Positions 10,085 to 19,223 are shown, counted from the first letter of the stretch. The stretch is 64,000 nucleotides of DNA from Gluconacetobacter tumulicola (GCF_014174215.1 NZ_JABEQL010000009.1:88062-152061), one strand, 5' to 3'. Notes: generated from the letters alone by a model not told the origin. Numbers and translations are program-made.

Positions 10085-11215
10085 TCACCGAATACGTGAA
10101 ACCGCCGATACGATGAACAGTCCGAAAGCAATAAGCACACTATTTCCCACCAACATTACGAGCTTACGCAGCCTCGTTTCGGGAGAGGCGCGCTTCTCAT
10201 ATACCAGCCCTACGCGCTCGATACAGACATAACTGAAAAAACTTGCAACCAGCGACAGGATCAGCACACCGGCCATCACCCATCCATGCACATAAAAAGC
10301 CGTTACATAATTAGCCAAAACAATAACCGGCCAATGCCATAGATAGACGGAATAGGACATCACACCGAGCGGAGATAGAATTGGCAAGGCATGACGCGAG
10401 ACCAAGGTCTGAGGCATGACGATTAACGCCGCGGTCGCCACACAGGGCAATATCGACAGAGGAGATGGGCAAGCAAAGCTGATGGAATAGAATATCCCCG
10501 CCAGAACGATCGTCAGGCAAGCCGCGGCAGCGACCAGATTTGCGACAAGGGAAGACAAACGCAACGGCGGCAAAAGCCAGATCATCGTTCCAAGCAGGAA
10601 CTGCCACATCCGGTCGAAAATATTATAATATGCCGTTCCGCCCCCATGCAGATGCTCAGCCACGTCAAAAATGAGGGACAGAATAAAAATACCCACGATT
10701 GCCCAGCCACGATGCCTTACATATGGCAGGAAAAGCGCCATCAGAAATATAATGGCGTAAAACTGCATCTCCAGCGACAAAGACCAGGTATGCAGGAACG
10801 GGTAAGCAATACTCTGCCCCTCAAAATACCCAACATGCCTGGCCGCAAAAATATTTGACAAATATACAAGCGCATAAGCGCCATTGAGCGCAATGTCAGC
10901 ACGATCGCTAGGCAGAACCCACCACAACATTGCTGCAGAAACCACAACAATCATACCAAGCAGAGCGGGCAACAGGCGATAGACACGCCGGCAAATAAAA
11001 TCGACAGGCCGAAAGGGCACCTGAAACAGGGCTGAACGCCCCATGAAATATCCAGAAATTACGATAAAAACGTCAACGCCGACAAAACCGCCGCGCAGCC
11101 ATCCCGCATGAAACAGGACCACCAGCAAAACAGCCAGCCCACGTAGCCCATCGACGTCCCGTCGACGATCTACAGGAAAGAGAGCGGAAAAGACTGGCAG
11201 TATCCTGAAGTGCAC
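10085..11215 (-). CDS. Membrane acyltransferase, acyltransferase-3 (OafA/BcsY-like) family
   Basis: The 376-residue protein has about ten membrane helices and the family start signature RDVDGLRGLAVLLVVLFHAG, with the family's conserved Arg and His, followed by FVGVDVFIVISGYFMG. Such enzymes transfer acetyl or other acyl groups from the cytoplasm to surface sugars. It lies upstream of bcsZ on the same strand (180-bp AT-rich gap) and inside the same lower-GC stretch. In Komagataeibacter a related protein, BcsY, is encoded in the second cellulose operon and is proposed to acylate cellulose, so a cellulose-modifying role is possible here. No SGNH-hydrolase partner (BcsX) is visible. Modification of another polysaccharide is equally possible. 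Confidence 0.85.
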   Translation of the reverse strand: MHFRILPVFSALFPVDRRRDVDGLRGLAVLLVVLFHAGWLRGGFVGVDVFIVISGYFMGRSALFQVPFRPVDFICRRVYRLLPALLGMIVVVSAAMLWWVLPSDRADIALNGAYALVYLSNIFAARHVGYFEGQSIAYPFLHTWSLSLEMQFYAIIFLMALFLPYVRHRGWAIVGIFILSLIFDVAEHLHGGGTAYYNIFDRMWQFLLGTMIWLLPPLRLSSLVANLVAAAACLTIVLAGIFYSISFACPSPLSILPCVATAALIVMPQTLVSRHALPILSPLGVMSYSVYLWHWPVIVLANYVTAFYVHGWVMAGVLILSLVASFFSYVCIERVGLVYEKRASPETRLRKLVMLVGNSVLIAFGLFIVSAVSRIR

Positions 11216-11320
11216 ATTCGCACCATGAGCGTGAGACTGTATTTATCAAGGATATTACAAATATCCAACAATAGGACCGGAGCCGGCCAGCAGCCCGATC
11301 TTATTTCTTTGCCATGAGAA

Positions 11321-11396
11321 TGGCGTCCCGTACGGGATTCGAACCCGTGTTACCGCCGTGAAAGGGCGGTGTCCTAGGCCTCTAGACGAACGGGAC
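11321..11396 (-). tRNA. tRNA-Glu (anticodon TTC), CCA encoded
   Basis: Read on the minus strand, the acceptor GTCCCGT pairs with ACGGGAC, the anticodon loop is CCTTTCA between GCC-type stem strands, the T arm carries GGGTTCGAATCCC, and the gene ends GCCA. The length of 76 nt including CCA fits. Its 3' end points toward the lower-GC cellulose/acyltransferase block. Confidence 0.96.
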
Positions 11397-11503
11397 GTTG
11401 GACGAGGCAGCTTCTATGACATCGCGAGAGGGGACGCAACCCACCCGATACATGAAAATTGGCTTGCGGTGCTTTTTTTCCAAGATCGAAGCTTTTCAGG
11501 CGA

Positions 11504-11899
11504 TTACGGAGCGGGCGCGCCCTGCCCGGCGGCCGCATTCAGGACCAGGCGCGCGATGATTCGCCGATGCTGGACGTCCCACAGCAGCACCCGGTCCGGA
11601 CCGCCCCCGGCCAGCGCGACTGCCAGCAGCCCCCCATCCTGCCGAACCATGCCGGTAACATGCGTGCCGGCAGGCTCGCCCAGCTCCAGTTCGCCATAAT
11701 CGCCCGCCGGCAACGCCACCGGCTCGGCGGCAGGCCGTGCAATCGCCGCCGGCCGCGGATGCGCGATTCGATGGACCAGCACACCGACCAGCACCAGCGA
11801 GCCCGCCGCCAGCAGCACGCCCATGCCGATCACGGCCGCCAACAGCCCTCTGGAGACCGTCGGAGCAGATCCCGTCTCCCTCACGCCCTGTCCATTCAT
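11504..11899 (-). CDS. Small single-pass membrane protein, probably DUF6476 family
   Basis: The 131-residue product starts at the ATG at 11899 (MNGQGVRETGS), which is preferred over an upstream in-frame ATG at 12013 because that one lies inside rluD on the opposite strand. One membrane helix spans about residues 14-42 (AAVIGMGVLLAAGSLVLVGVL), followed by a periplasmic domain with ALAGGGPDRVLLWDV. Short proteins of this plan encoded head-to-head with an RluD-like synthase are common in Alphaproteobacteria and are, as I recall, grouped as DUF6476. No function is known. The 66-bp gap to rluD probably holds both promoters. Confidence 0.75.
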   Translation of the reverse strand: MNGQGVRETGSAPTVSRGLLAAVIGMGVLLAAGSLVLVGVLVHRIAHPRPAAIARPAAEPVALPAGDYGELELGEPAGTHVTGMVRQDGGLLAVALAGGGPDRVLLWDVQHRRIIARLVLNAAAGQGAPAP

Positions 11900-11965
11900 G
11901 ATTGTCCTGATCCATCCTGGCCCGGCATGATGTTCCGACCGGGCGATTTCCGTTAAGAGCCGTAC

Positions 11966-12934
11966 ATGACCGACGACACGCCCCCCATCCGCCTCACCGC
12001 GACCGAAGAGCATGCCGGCCAGCGGACCGACCGCTTCCTTGCCGACGCGCTCGATACGCTGTCACGTTCGCGCGTCAAGGCCCTGATGGAGGCCGGCCAC
12101 GTTCTGCGCGACGGCCAGATCCTGCGCGAGCCCGCCGATCCGGTGCGGCCCGGCCTGTGTTATGAAATCAGGGTGCCCCCGGCAATCCCCGCCACACCCC
12201 AGGCCCAGAGCATTCCCTTCACCATCCTGTACGAGGATGCCCACCTGATCGTGCTCGACAAACCCGCCGGGCTGGTGGTCCATCCGGCACCTGGCAACGA
12301 GGATGGCACGCTGGTCAACGCCCTGCTGGCCCATTGCGGCGACAGCCTGACGGGAATCGGCGGTGAACGGCGGCCGGGCATCGTGCACCGACTGGACAAG
12401 GACACGTCGGGGGTCATGGTCGTCGCCAAGACCGAACAGGCCCACACGGCACTGTCCGACGCCTTCGCGACGCGCAATATCGACCGCACCTATCTTGCCC
12501 TGGCATGGGGATTGATGACCCCTGCCAGCGGCGGGTTCGAAGGCGCGATCGGCCGTGACAAGCGCGACCGCAAGCGCATGGCCGTGGTGACACATGGCGG
12601 CAAGGCGGCGCTGACACATTACCGCACCCTCGCCACCCATCATGGCGGCCTCAGCCTGGTGGAATGCCGGCTGGCGACCGGCCGCACACATCAGATCCGC
12701 GTGCATTTCTCCCATGGCGGCCACCCGCTGGTCGGCGATCCGGTCTATCTGCGCCGCATCCCCGCAGCCGCGCGCACCCTGCCGGACGACGCACGGCGCG
12801 CCGCGCTGGATTTCCCGCGCCAGGCCCTGCATGCTGCGCGGCTGGGCTTCACCCACCCGGGCACGGGCGAAGCGATGCTCTTCGAAACCGCCCCGCCTGA
12901 CGATTTCAAGGCGCTTCTGGCAAAGATTGCTTAG
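11966..12934 (+). CDS. rluD: RluD-type 23S rRNA pseudouridine synthase
   Basis: The 322-residue enzyme isomerises uridines in 23S rRNA (helix 69 for RluD). It has an N-terminal S4-like RNA-binding segment (about 10-60, TDRFLADAL and SRSRVKALMEAGHV) and the RluA-family catalytic motif HRLDKDTSGVMVVAKT around residue 140, whose Asp is the nucleophile. ATGRTHQIRVH, which shapes the active site, lies near 235. Length is normal. It is divergent from the small DUF6476-like gene and is followed by the structured rpoH leader. Assignment as RluD and not RluC rests on length and on the second, distinct RluC-like gene at 36 kb. Confidence 0.9.
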   Translation: MTDDTPPIRLTATEEHAGQRTDRFLADALDTLSRSRVKALMEAGHVLRDGQILREPADPVRPGLCYEIRVPPAIPATPQAQSIPFTILYEDAHLIVLDKPAGLVVHPAPGNEDGTLVNALLAHCGDSLTGIGGERRPGIVHRLDKDTSGVMVVAKTEQAHTALSDAFATRNIDRTYLALAWGLMTPASGGFEGAIGRDKRDRKRMAVVTHGGKAALTHYRTLATHHGGLSLVECRLATGRTHQIRVHFSHGGHPLVGDPVYLRRIPAAARTLPDDARRAALDFPRQALHAARLGFTHPGTGEAMLFETAPPDDFKALLAKIA

Positions 12935-13025
12935 TTTTAAGGCAATAATCGTGGAGCTTCCTTGACGCTCCCAGACCTGACCGATAGGCTCGAACAATAC
13001 TCCAGCGGGTGACGCTACCGCCGGA

Positions 13026-13086
13026 ATGGACGTCCCGTGGTGGCGCAGCCCTCTGAGGGGGTGCCCCGCGGGGACGTGAAGTCCAT
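13026..13086 (+). promoter_or_regulatory. Nested stem-loop in the rpoH leader
   Basis: A 61-nt segment can fold on itself. The outer arm ATGGAC (13026-13031) pairs with GTCCAT (13081-13086), GTCCC (13032-13036) pairs with GGGAC (13071-13075) leaving a 5-nt bulge, and an inner hairpin pairs GCA/TGC and CCCT/AGGG. It lies about 100 nt upstream of the rpoH start codon and 92 nt after the rluD stop, with no T-run behind it, so it may be leader RNA structure and not a plain terminator. A loose -35-like TTGACG sits at 12962. Function is unproven. Confidence 0.45.
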
Positions 13087-13184
13087 CCACGCGTCATACG
13101 GGCAGCCCATGCAACCCTCTCACCAGATGTGCCTTTAGGACATCAGCGGGGCATGGCCTCCCTCAGGGAAAAGGAGTCCGACCA

Positions 13185-14072
13185 ATGGTCTCTTCCGTTC
13201 TCAATGTTGGTCCTGAGACCAACCTTTCAAGGTACCTCCAGGATATCCGCAAGTTTCCGATGCTCTCGCCGGAAGACGAGCAGCGTTTGTCGCGGAGCTG
13301 GCGGGACAAGGGCGACAGCAAGGCCGCGCATGCGCTGGTCACGTCGCACCTGCGGCTGGTCGCCAAGATCGCGATGGGATATCGCGGCTATGGCCTGCCG
13401 CTGGGCGAATTGATCAGCGAGGGCAATATTGGGATGATGCAGGCGGTCCGCCGCTTCGACCCCGATCGCGGCTTCCGGCTGGCAACCTATGCGATGTGGT
13501 GGATTCGCGCCGCTATCCAGGAATATATCCTGCATAGCTGGTCGCTGGTGAAGATGGGCACCACCGCCGCCCAGAAGAAGCTGTTCTTCAACCTGCGGCG
13601 CCTGAAAGGCCAGATGCAGGCCATCGATGATGGCGACCTGCAGCCCGAACAGGTGAACCAGATCGCCAAGTCGCTGGGCGTGCCGGAACAGGACGTCATC
13701 AACATGAACCGCCGCCTGTCGGCGCCCGATCACAGCCTGAACGCCCCGCTCCGCGCCGACAGCGAAGGCGAATGGCAGGACTGGCTGGTGGACGAGCACG
13801 ACAACCAGGAAGAAACGCTGGCGGAAAGCGAGGAATTCAGCGGCCGCAAGGCCCTGCTGGACAACGCGCTGAAGACACTGAACGAGCGCGAGCGCCACAT
13901 CCTGACCGAACGCCGGCTGAAGGACGAACCCTCGACGCTGGAAGATCTGTCGCACACCTACAACATCTCGCGCGAGCGGGTGCGACAGATCGAGGTCCGG
14001 GCCTTCGAGAAGGTCCAGGCCGCGATGAAGGCCGAAGTCGAGGCGCATCGCGGTGCCAGCATGGCCGACTGA
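13185..14072 (+). CDS. rpoH: Heat-shock sigma factor sigma-32 (RpoH)
   Basis: The 295-residue sigma factor directs RNA polymerase to heat-shock and stress promoters. Region 2 (about 55-130) holds GELISEGNIGMMQAVRRFDP and ATYAMWWIRAAIQEYIL. The RpoH box around 135-145 (AQKKLFFNLRR) separates it from other sigma-70 paralogues. Region 4 near the C-terminus has LEDLSHTYNISRERVRQIE, the helix-turn-helix for -35 recognition. The start has a clear AGGAG box at about 13169. The gene is alone on its strand, with a structured leader before it and a strong bidirectional terminator after it. Alphaproteobacteria often have more than one rpoH; the window shows one. Confidence 0.96.
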   Translation: MVSSVLNVGPETNLSRYLQDIRKFPMLSPEDEQRLSRSWRDKGDSKAAHALVTSHLRLVAKIAMGYRGYGLPLGELISEGNIGMMQAVRRFDPDRGFRLATYAMWWIRAAIQEYILHSWSLVKMGTTAAQKKLFFNLRRLKGQMQAIDDGDLQPEQVNQIAKSLGVPEQDVINMNRRLSAPDHSLNAPLRADSEGEWQDWLVDEHDNQEETLAESEEFSGRKALLDNALKTLNERERHILTERRLKDEPSTLEDLSHTYNISRERVRQIEVRAFEKVQAAMKAEVEAHRGASMAD

Positions 14073-14091
14073 CCGGCCATACGACCCAACG

Positions 14092-14125
14092 AAAAAAGGG
14101 CCGGACCATCAGGTCCGGCCCTTTT
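14092..14125. terminator. Bidirectional intrinsic terminator between rpoH and purA
   Basis: A perfect 10-bp stem, GGGCCGGACC (14098-14107) and GGTCCGGCCC (14112-14121), with loop ATCA, is flanked by AAAAAA on the left and TTTT on the right. It can therefore stop transcription of the convergent rpoH (plus) and purA (minus) genes. Confidence 0.92.
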
Positions 14126-14135
14126 CATATGGACC

Positions 14136-15425
14136 TCAGCCCTCGAACGGGTCGCGCATCAGGATGGTGTCGTCGCGCTCGGGGCTGGTGGAGAGCAACG
14201 TCACCGGCGCCTCGACCAGTTCCTCGATCCGACGGACATATTTGATCGCCTGCGCCGGCAGGTCGGCCCACGAGCGCGCGCCTCGGGTGCTGTCGGTCCA
14301 GCCTTCCATCGTCTCATAGACCGGCCTGACACGGGCCTGTGCCGCCGGGGCCGACGGAAAGCTGCGGATTTCCTTGCCGTCCAGTTCATAGCCGACGCAG
14401 ACCTTGATCTCGGGCAGCCCGTCCAGCACGTCCAGCTTAGTCAGCGCCAGACCGTTGATGCCGCCAACGCGCACCGCACGGCGCACCAGCATGGCATCGA
14501 ACCAGCCGCAACGGCGCGGACGCCCCGTCACCGTGCCGAATTCATGCCCGCGCGTGCCCAAAGTACGCCCCATCTCGTCATGCAGCTCGCTGGGGAACGG
14601 CCCCTCGCCCACGCGGGTCGAATAGGCCTTGGCAATGCCCAGCACGAAACCGACGGTGCCCGGCCCGACACCGCTGCCGGTCGCCGCATTGGCCGCGATG
14701 GTGTTGGAGCTGGTCACGAACGGATAGGTCCCGTGATCGACATCCAGCATGACGGCCTGCGCACCTTCGAACAGGATGCGGCGCCCGGCCCGGCGCGCGT
14801 CGTCCAGCAGGTCCCACACCGTGTCCATATAGGGCAGCACGCGCGGGGCCAGCGCGTTCATATGCTCCAGCAGCTCCGCCTTGGTGAAGGTCGGCGCGCC
14901 CAGGCCGGCCAGCAGCGTGTTATGGTGCAGCAGCAGCTCGTCCAGCTTCCAGTCCAGCGTTTCGGGCTCGGCCAGATCGCACAGGCGGATGGCCCGGCGG
15001 GCCACCTTGTCCTCGTAGGCCGGGCCGATGCCACGGCCGGTGGTGCCGATCTTGCGGTCGCCGCGGGCTTCCTCGCGGGCGCGGTCGATCGCACCATGCA
15101 CCGGCAGGATCAGCGGCACGTTCTCGGCAATCCGCAGGGTCTTCGGCGTCACCTCCAGCCCCTGCGCCGTCACGCGGTCGATTTCCTTCAGCAGGGCTTC
15201 GGGATCGACGACGACGCCATTGCCGATCACGCCCATCTTGCCACGGACCAGGCCGGAGGGCAGCAGCGACAGCTTGTAGGTCTGGTTACCGACCACCAGC
15301 GTATGGCCGGCATTGTGCCCACCCTGGAAACGGACGACGATATCCGCGCGGCTGGCAAGCCAGTCGACGATCTTGCCCTTTCCCTCGTCACCCCACTGGG
15401 CGCCGATCACGGTGACGTTGGACAT
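14136..15425 (-). CDS. purA: Adenylosuccinate synthetase
   Basis: The 429-residue cytoplasmic enzyme joins IMP and aspartate using GTP, the first committed step to AMP. The N-terminal P-loop-like GDEGKGK is at residues 12-18, with catalytic Asp13 within it and the second catalytic residue His41 in [20 protein letters not shown] near 130 is the IMP-binding signature, and the base-recognition TKLDVLDG is near 330. Length matches the family. A GAGGAG box precedes the ATG. hisZ is 87 bp upstream on the same strand, an order shared with many Alphaproteobacteria, so the two probably form one transcript. Confidence 0.97.
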   Translation of the reverse strand: MSNVTVIGAQWGDEGKGKIVDWLASRADIVVRFQGGHNAGHTLVVGNQTYKLSLLPSGLVRGKMGVIGNGVVVDPEALLKEIDRVTAQGLEVTPKTLRIAENVPLILPVHGAIDRAREEARGDRKIGTTGRGIGPAYEDKVARRAIRLCDLAEPETLDWKLDELLLHHNTLLAGLGAPTFTKAELLEHMNALAPRVLPYMDTVWDLLDDARRAGRRILFEGAQAVMLDVDHGTYPFVTSSNTIAANAATGSGVGPGTVGFVLGIAKAYSTRVGEGPFPSELHDEMGRTLGTRGHEFGTVTGRPRRCGWFDAMLVRRAVRVGGINGLALTKLDVLDGLPEIKVCVGYELDGKEIRSFPSAPAAQARVRPVYETMEGWTDSTRGARSWADLPAQAIKYVRRIEELVEAPVTLLSTSPERDDTILMRDPFEG

Positions 15426-15512
15426 CAGAAGCTCCTCAGAAAAACGGTCCGGCCGGAACGCAGCACAAAAGGGGCGACACTGGCCGCCCAGCCGCCCGGC
15501 TTAACAGGCGCG

Positions 15513-16658
15513 TCAGTTCAGCGCCACCACTCCATCGCCGGCTACGATCATATCGCATTCCAGGCGCCTTGCCTCAGCCACGCTGTCCGCAACGGGCGCC
15601 AGCCCATCGACGGTCGCATATCCCTCGGTCCGCAGCCGTCTGCCCAGTGCGGGATCACTGCCCACGGGCAGGAACACGCGCACACGCCCTGCCCTGGCAG
15701 GCGCCGCACGCAGCAGGGCCTCGGGGCGCAGGGTCAAGCCGCAGGCCGGCTCGTCATTATTGGACACATAGCGCCCGCCACGGCCCAGCTCTTCATGCTG
15801 GCCACGGGCATACACTGTCACGCAGACGCCGGTATGATAGTGCAGGCCCCGGAATTCGACCGGATCGATGGTCACGCGAATGTCCGGCACCCGCGCCTTG
15901 ATCGCGGCAAAGGTGGCGGCCAGACGTTCGCTCAGCACCCGCACCGGTTCGGGCAGGACCAGCCCGCCCAGGACCGAGAGTGCACGCTCGGCCGGTCCGG
16001 CCGCATGCAGCAATTCGGTCAGCACGGGCGCCAGCCCGCCGGCCAGCTTCGCCACCGCCGCCGCATCCTTGCGGTCCAGCGCGCGCATCAGCGCCTGCCG
16101 CTCGGCCGGGGTAAAGCCGACCTCCGCAATCAGCGCCGGCGCCAGCGGCGGCATCGTCAGGTCGAACGACACACCGGGCACCCCAAGCACCGCCAGCGCC
16201 TCGGCACCCAGCGCCACCACTTCGGCATCGGCTTCGGGCGTGTCGGGACCGATCAGCTCGATACCGGCCTGGGAAATCTGCCGGTCGCTCTCCCGCGCCC
16301 CGCCACTCGCCTGCACGCACAGCCCGGTATAGGACAGGCGCAGCGGGCGCGGCGCGTCGGCCAGCCGGGTCGCGGCAATGCGGGCGATCTGCGGCGTGAT
16401 ATCGGGGCGCAGCGCCATCATGCGCCGCGTGTCCGGGTCCATCAGACGGAACGCCTGCTCGGCCACCGCCGCCCCGGACCCGCTCAGCAGCGTGTCCTCG
16501 AATTCCAGCAAGGGCGGCTTCACCCGGCTGTAGCCGTGCGAGGCGAAGACCCGCATCAGGCTTTCCATGCCGGCGGCCTCGGCCTCGGCATCGGAAGGCA
16601 GCAGATCGACAAAGCCTGCGGGCAGCAGGGCGGGATTGGGAGGCGGATCGTCCGTCAT
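15513..16658 (-). CDS. hisZ: ATP phosphoribosyltransferase regulatory subunit HisZ
   Basis: The 381-residue protein resembles the catalytic core of histidyl-tRNA synthetase: motif 1-like PPLLEFEDTLL near 50, motif 2-like MALRPDITPQIARIAATR near 95, and a degenerate HisA-type region RGLHYHTGVC and GRGGRY near 280-305. It lacks the C-terminal anticodon-binding domain and is shorter than HisS, which marks it as HisZ. In the family HisZ binds a short HisG to make the active, feedback-controlled first enzyme of histidine synthesis. hisG is not in the window. purA follows on the same strand. Confidence 0.93.
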   Translation of the reverse strand: MTDDPPPNPALLPAGFVDLLPSDAEAEAAGMESLMRVFASHGYSRVKPPLLEFEDTLLSGSGAAVAEQAFRLMDPDTRRMMALRPDITPQIARIAATRLADAPRPLRLSYTGLCVQASGGARESDRQISQAGIELIGPDTPEADAEVVALGAEALAVLGVPGVSFDLTMPPLAPALIAEVGFTPAERQALMRALDRKDAAAVAKLAGGLAPVLTELLHAAGPAERALSVLGGLVLPEPVRVLSERLAATFAAIKARVPDIRVTIDPVEFRGLHYHTGVCVTVYARGQHEELGRGGRYVSNNDEPACGLTLRPEALLRAAPARAGRVRVFLPVGSDPALGRRLRTEGYATVDGLAPVADSVAEARRLECDMIVAGDGVVALN

Positions 16659-16716
16659 GCGCGCGCCTATACCATCCTTGCGGTCATTCGTCAGCCCACG
16701 CGCGGGCAGGAACGTA

Positions 16717-17898
16717 TCAGGCGAACTCCGCGCGCACTTCGGATTCGGCCCAGTCCAGCCACGGCGTCAGCGCGCGCAGATCATCCGCCTCCACTGTCGC
16801 ACCACCCCACAGCCGCAGGCCCGGCGGCGCATCGCGATAGCTACCGATATCCAGCGCCACGCCCTCCGCCTCCAGCAGACTGACGATCCGCTTGGCCGCC
16901 TTGGCCTGCGTCGCCGCATCCAGCGCCACGAACCAGGGCGCCACGATGGTCAGGCAGATCGCGGTGCTGGACCGTTCGGCCGGATCGGCGGCCAGGAACG
17001 CAGCCCAGCCGGAGCGCGCCACCCAGTCGGCCACCACCGCCAGATTGGCCTGGCTGCGGGCAATCAGGGCCGGCAGGCCACCGATCGCCTCGGCCCAGCG
17101 CAACCCGTCCAGCGCGTCCTCGACACAGAGCATGGAGGGCGTGTTGATCGTATCGCCCTTGAAAATACCCTCGATCAGTCGCCCCTTCGCCGTCAGGCGA
17201 AAGATCTTCGGCAGCGCGCGCGGCGCCGATGCCTCTTCCAGCCGGCGCACCGCACGCGGCGACAGGGCCAGCATGCCGTGCGCGGCCTCGCCGCCCAGCA
17301 CCTTCTGCCAGGACCAGGTCACGACATCCAGCCGATCCCAGGGCAGATCCATCGCGAACGCAGCCGAGGTCGCGTCGCAGATCACCAGCCCGTCGCGCTC
17401 CGTGGGGATCGCTGCCCCGTCGGGAATGCGCACGCCCGACGTCGTGCCATTCCACGCCAGCACCACGTCATGCGCCCAGTCGACCTGCGCCAGGTCCGGC
17501 AGACAGCCATAATCGGCCTTCAGCACCCGCGCGGCCGGCGCGTGCAACTGGTTGACGATATCGTCGGCCCAGGTCGCCGAAAAACTCTCGAACGCCAGCA
17601 CGTCGACCGGGCGTTCGCCGACCAGCGACCACAACACCATCTCCACCGCGCCGGTATCCGACGCCGGCACGATCCCCAGCTTCCAGTCTTCGGGCAGGCC
17701 CAGGATGGCACGCGAGCGGGTAATGACCTCGTTCAGCCGGGCCCGCCCTTCGGGCGCGCGATGCGAGCGACCCAGCAGCGCGCCGGACAGCACGTCCAGC
17801 GACCATCCCGGACGCTTGGCGCAAGGGCCGGAGGAAAAACAGGGATTGGCGGGGCGCACGCCCGGCTTCGCGATCGCGTCGGGAGAGAGAGCAGACAT
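16717..17898 (-). CDS. serC: Phosphoserine aminotransferase
   Basis: The product (about 394 residues) converts 3-phosphohydroxypyruvate and glutamate to phosphoserine with pyridoxal phosphate. The substrate loop [14 protein letters not shown] is near the start, [13 protein letters not shown] follows, and the PLP lysine lies in [11 protein letters not shown] near residue 200. The frame stays open upstream through the tRNA-Leu gene, so I place the start at one of the tandem ATGs at 17901/17898, just behind a GGACAGG box; 17898 gives better spacing. Its tail aligns with the alphaproteobacterial (longer) SerC type. No serA was found beside it. Confidence 0.93.
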   Translation of the reverse strand: MSALSPDAIAKPGVRPANPCFSSGPCAKRPGWSLDVLSGALLGRSHRAPEGRARLNEVITRSRAILGLPEDWKLGIVPASDTGAVEMVLWSLVGERPVDVLAFESFSATWADDIVNQLHAPAARVLKADYGCLPDLAQVDWAHDVVLAWNGTTSGVRIPDGAAIPTERDGLVICDATSAAFAMDLPWDRLDVVTWSWQKVLGGEAAHGMLALSPRAVRRLEEASAPRALPKIFRLTAKGRLIEGIFKGDTINTPSMLCVEDALDGLRWAEAIGGLPALIARSQANLAVVADWVARSGWAAFLAADPAERSSTAICLTIVAPWFVALDAATQAKAAKRIVSLLEAEGVALDIGSYRDAPPGLRLWGGATVEADDLRALTPWLDWAESEVRAEFA

Positions 17899-17915
17899 CA
17901 TCCTGTCCGGAGAAA

Positions 17916-17999
17916 TGGTACGAGAGAGGGGACTCGAACCCCTATGCCTTGCGGCGGTCGATTTTGAGCCGACTACGTCTACCGTTCCGTCACTCTCGC
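17916..17999 (-). tRNA. tRNA-Leu (anticodon CAA), CCA encoded
   Basis: On the minus strand the acceptor GCGAGAG pairs with CTCTCGT. The anticodon arm is GTCGG-CTCAAAA-TCGAC, giving anticodon CAA. A long variable arm (CGCCGCAAGGCA region) marks a class II tRNA, and the T arm holds GGGGTTCGAGTCCCC. The 84-nt gene ends ACCA. The first acceptor pair appears as G-U, or the boundary may be one base off. Confidence 0.93.
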
Positions 18000-18060
18000 C
18001 TGCGGGCCTGCTTATCAGCAAAACGGGCCGAGAGGCAATCGCACAACCGGAACCCGACGA

Positions 18061-19005
18061 TCATCCGGCCCGCGGTGCCGGCGGTGCCAGGCCCAGCATC
18101 AGGGCGATATTCTGGATCGCGGCGCCCGAGGCGCCCTTCCCCAGATTGTCCAGCCGCGCGGTCAGCACCGCCTGTCGCCGCGATTCGTTGGCATGGACCC
18201 GCAATTCCATCAGGTCGGTCCCCGCCAGCGTTTCGGCGGACAGGCCCGGCACGGAATCGGCCACACTGATCCGGTCAGAACCGGCATAGAAATCGGCCAG
18301 CACCGCCCGCAGATCGCCCCCCGTCGCCGGCCGGGCCAGCAGGTCCAGATGCAGCGGCACCGAGACGATCATGCCCTGCGGGAAATGCCCGACCGAGGGC
18401 ACGAAGACAGGCGGACGCGTCAGCCCCGCATAGCGGGTGATCTCGGGCAGATGCTTGTGTTCCAGCCCCAGCCCGTACAGTTCGAAGGCCGGCCCGCCTT
18501 CCCGCTCGTGCGCCTCGATCATCGCGCGGCCGCCGCCGCTATAGCCACTGACCGCGTTGATCGTCAGCGGCGCATCCGGCGCGAGCAGCCCGGCCTGAAC
18601 CAGCGGCCGCAGCAGCGCGATCGCCCCGGTCGGATAGCAGCCAGGGTTCGAAACCCGCGCCGCCGCCGCGACCTGCGCCGCGAATCCGTCCCCCATTTCC
18701 GGAAAACCGTAAACCCAGTCCGGATCGACGCGAAAAGCCGTGCTGGCGTCCAGAAGCCGGGGCGCCCGGCCACCGGCAGCCGCGATCTCCGCCGCCATCG
18801 ACGCCGCCTCGCGCGACGCCGCATCGGGCAGGCACAGCACCACCAGATCGACCGATTCCATCATCGCGCGGCGGGCAGCGGCATCCTTGCGGTGTTCCGA
18901 CGCGATCGAACGCACCGTCACCGGCAGCGCATCCAGGCGCTGACGAATGCCCAGCCCCGTCGTGCCAGCCTCGCCGTCAATGAAAACCGTCGCCTGTTCG
19001 CTCAT
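18061..19005 (-). CDS. argC: N-acetyl-gamma-glutamyl-phosphate reductase, short (type 2) form
   Basis: The 314-residue enzyme reduces N-acetylglutamyl phosphate in arginine synthesis. The NADP-binding start is FIDGEAGTTGLGIRQRL, the catalytic Cys lies in SNPGCYPTGAIALLRPL near residue 115, and VSGYSGGGRAMIE follows. These features and the length match the type 2 ArgC found in Alphaproteobacteria. The ATG at 19005 (MSEQATVF) is chosen because the frame upstream of it runs into repeat sequence. It is divergent from mazG, with repeat copy 1 between them. Confidence 0.93.
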   Translation of the reverse strand: MSEQATVFIDGEAGTTGLGIRQRLDALPVTVRSIASEHRKDAAARRAMMESVDLVVLCLPDAASREAASMAAEIAAAGGRAPRLLDASTAFRVDPDWVYGFPEMGDGFAAQVAAAARVSNPGCYPTGAIALLRPLVQAGLLAPDAPLTINAVSGYSGGGRAMIEAHEREGGPAFELYGLGLEHKHLPEITRYAGLTRPPVFVPSVGHFPQGMIVSVPLHLDLLARPATGGDLRAVLADFYAGSDRISVADSVPGLSAETLAGTDLMELRVHANESRRQAVLTARLDNLGKGASGAAIQNIALMLGLAPPAPRAG

Positions 19006-19062
19006 GGTACCCCCTGGTCCTGGGCGCGGGACTATAATCCCTGTCCGACCCGCCATCCAGAG

Positions 19063-19223
19063 AGGCTGTTTCAAAAGCCCCGCTGGCGGCGGCCTGACGG
19101 CGGTTTCCTGCGCTTCGGTGCTCACGGCCATCAAGGCCGCTCCACTCCGATGCTCAGAAACTACCGCCAGACGCATGGCTGGCGCCACGCTTCCACTCAC
19201 CATCGGAACTTTTGAAATAGCCT
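19063..19223 (+). repeat. Palindromic repeat family, copy 1 (subtype A ends)
   Basis: A 161-bp element with terminal inverted repeats AGGCTGTTTCAAAAG (19063-19077) and CTTTTGAAATAGCCT (19209-19223), one mismatch. The inside carries further complementary tracts and a core (GCGCTTCGGTGCTCACGGCC, then GGCCGCTCC) shared with copies at 20121, 31635 and 55547. It lies between the divergent argC and mazG starts. Its inverted partner (copy 2) is on the other side of mazG. Confidence 0.92.

Noticed and set aside
11397..11503. Possible attachment site or integrase remnant beside tRNA-Glu
   Set aside because: No duplicated tRNA end and no coding remnant were visible in this stretch.
13227..14048. A 273-codon minus-strand frame opposite rpoH
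   Set aside because: Antisense shadow: rpoH shows all sigma-factor regions in the other strand.
16567..17967. Long plus-strand frames opposite serC and hisZ, rich in Arg, Gln and Pro
   Set aside because: Composition is typical of the antisense strand of GC-rich genes; the minus-strand genes have clear enzyme motifs.
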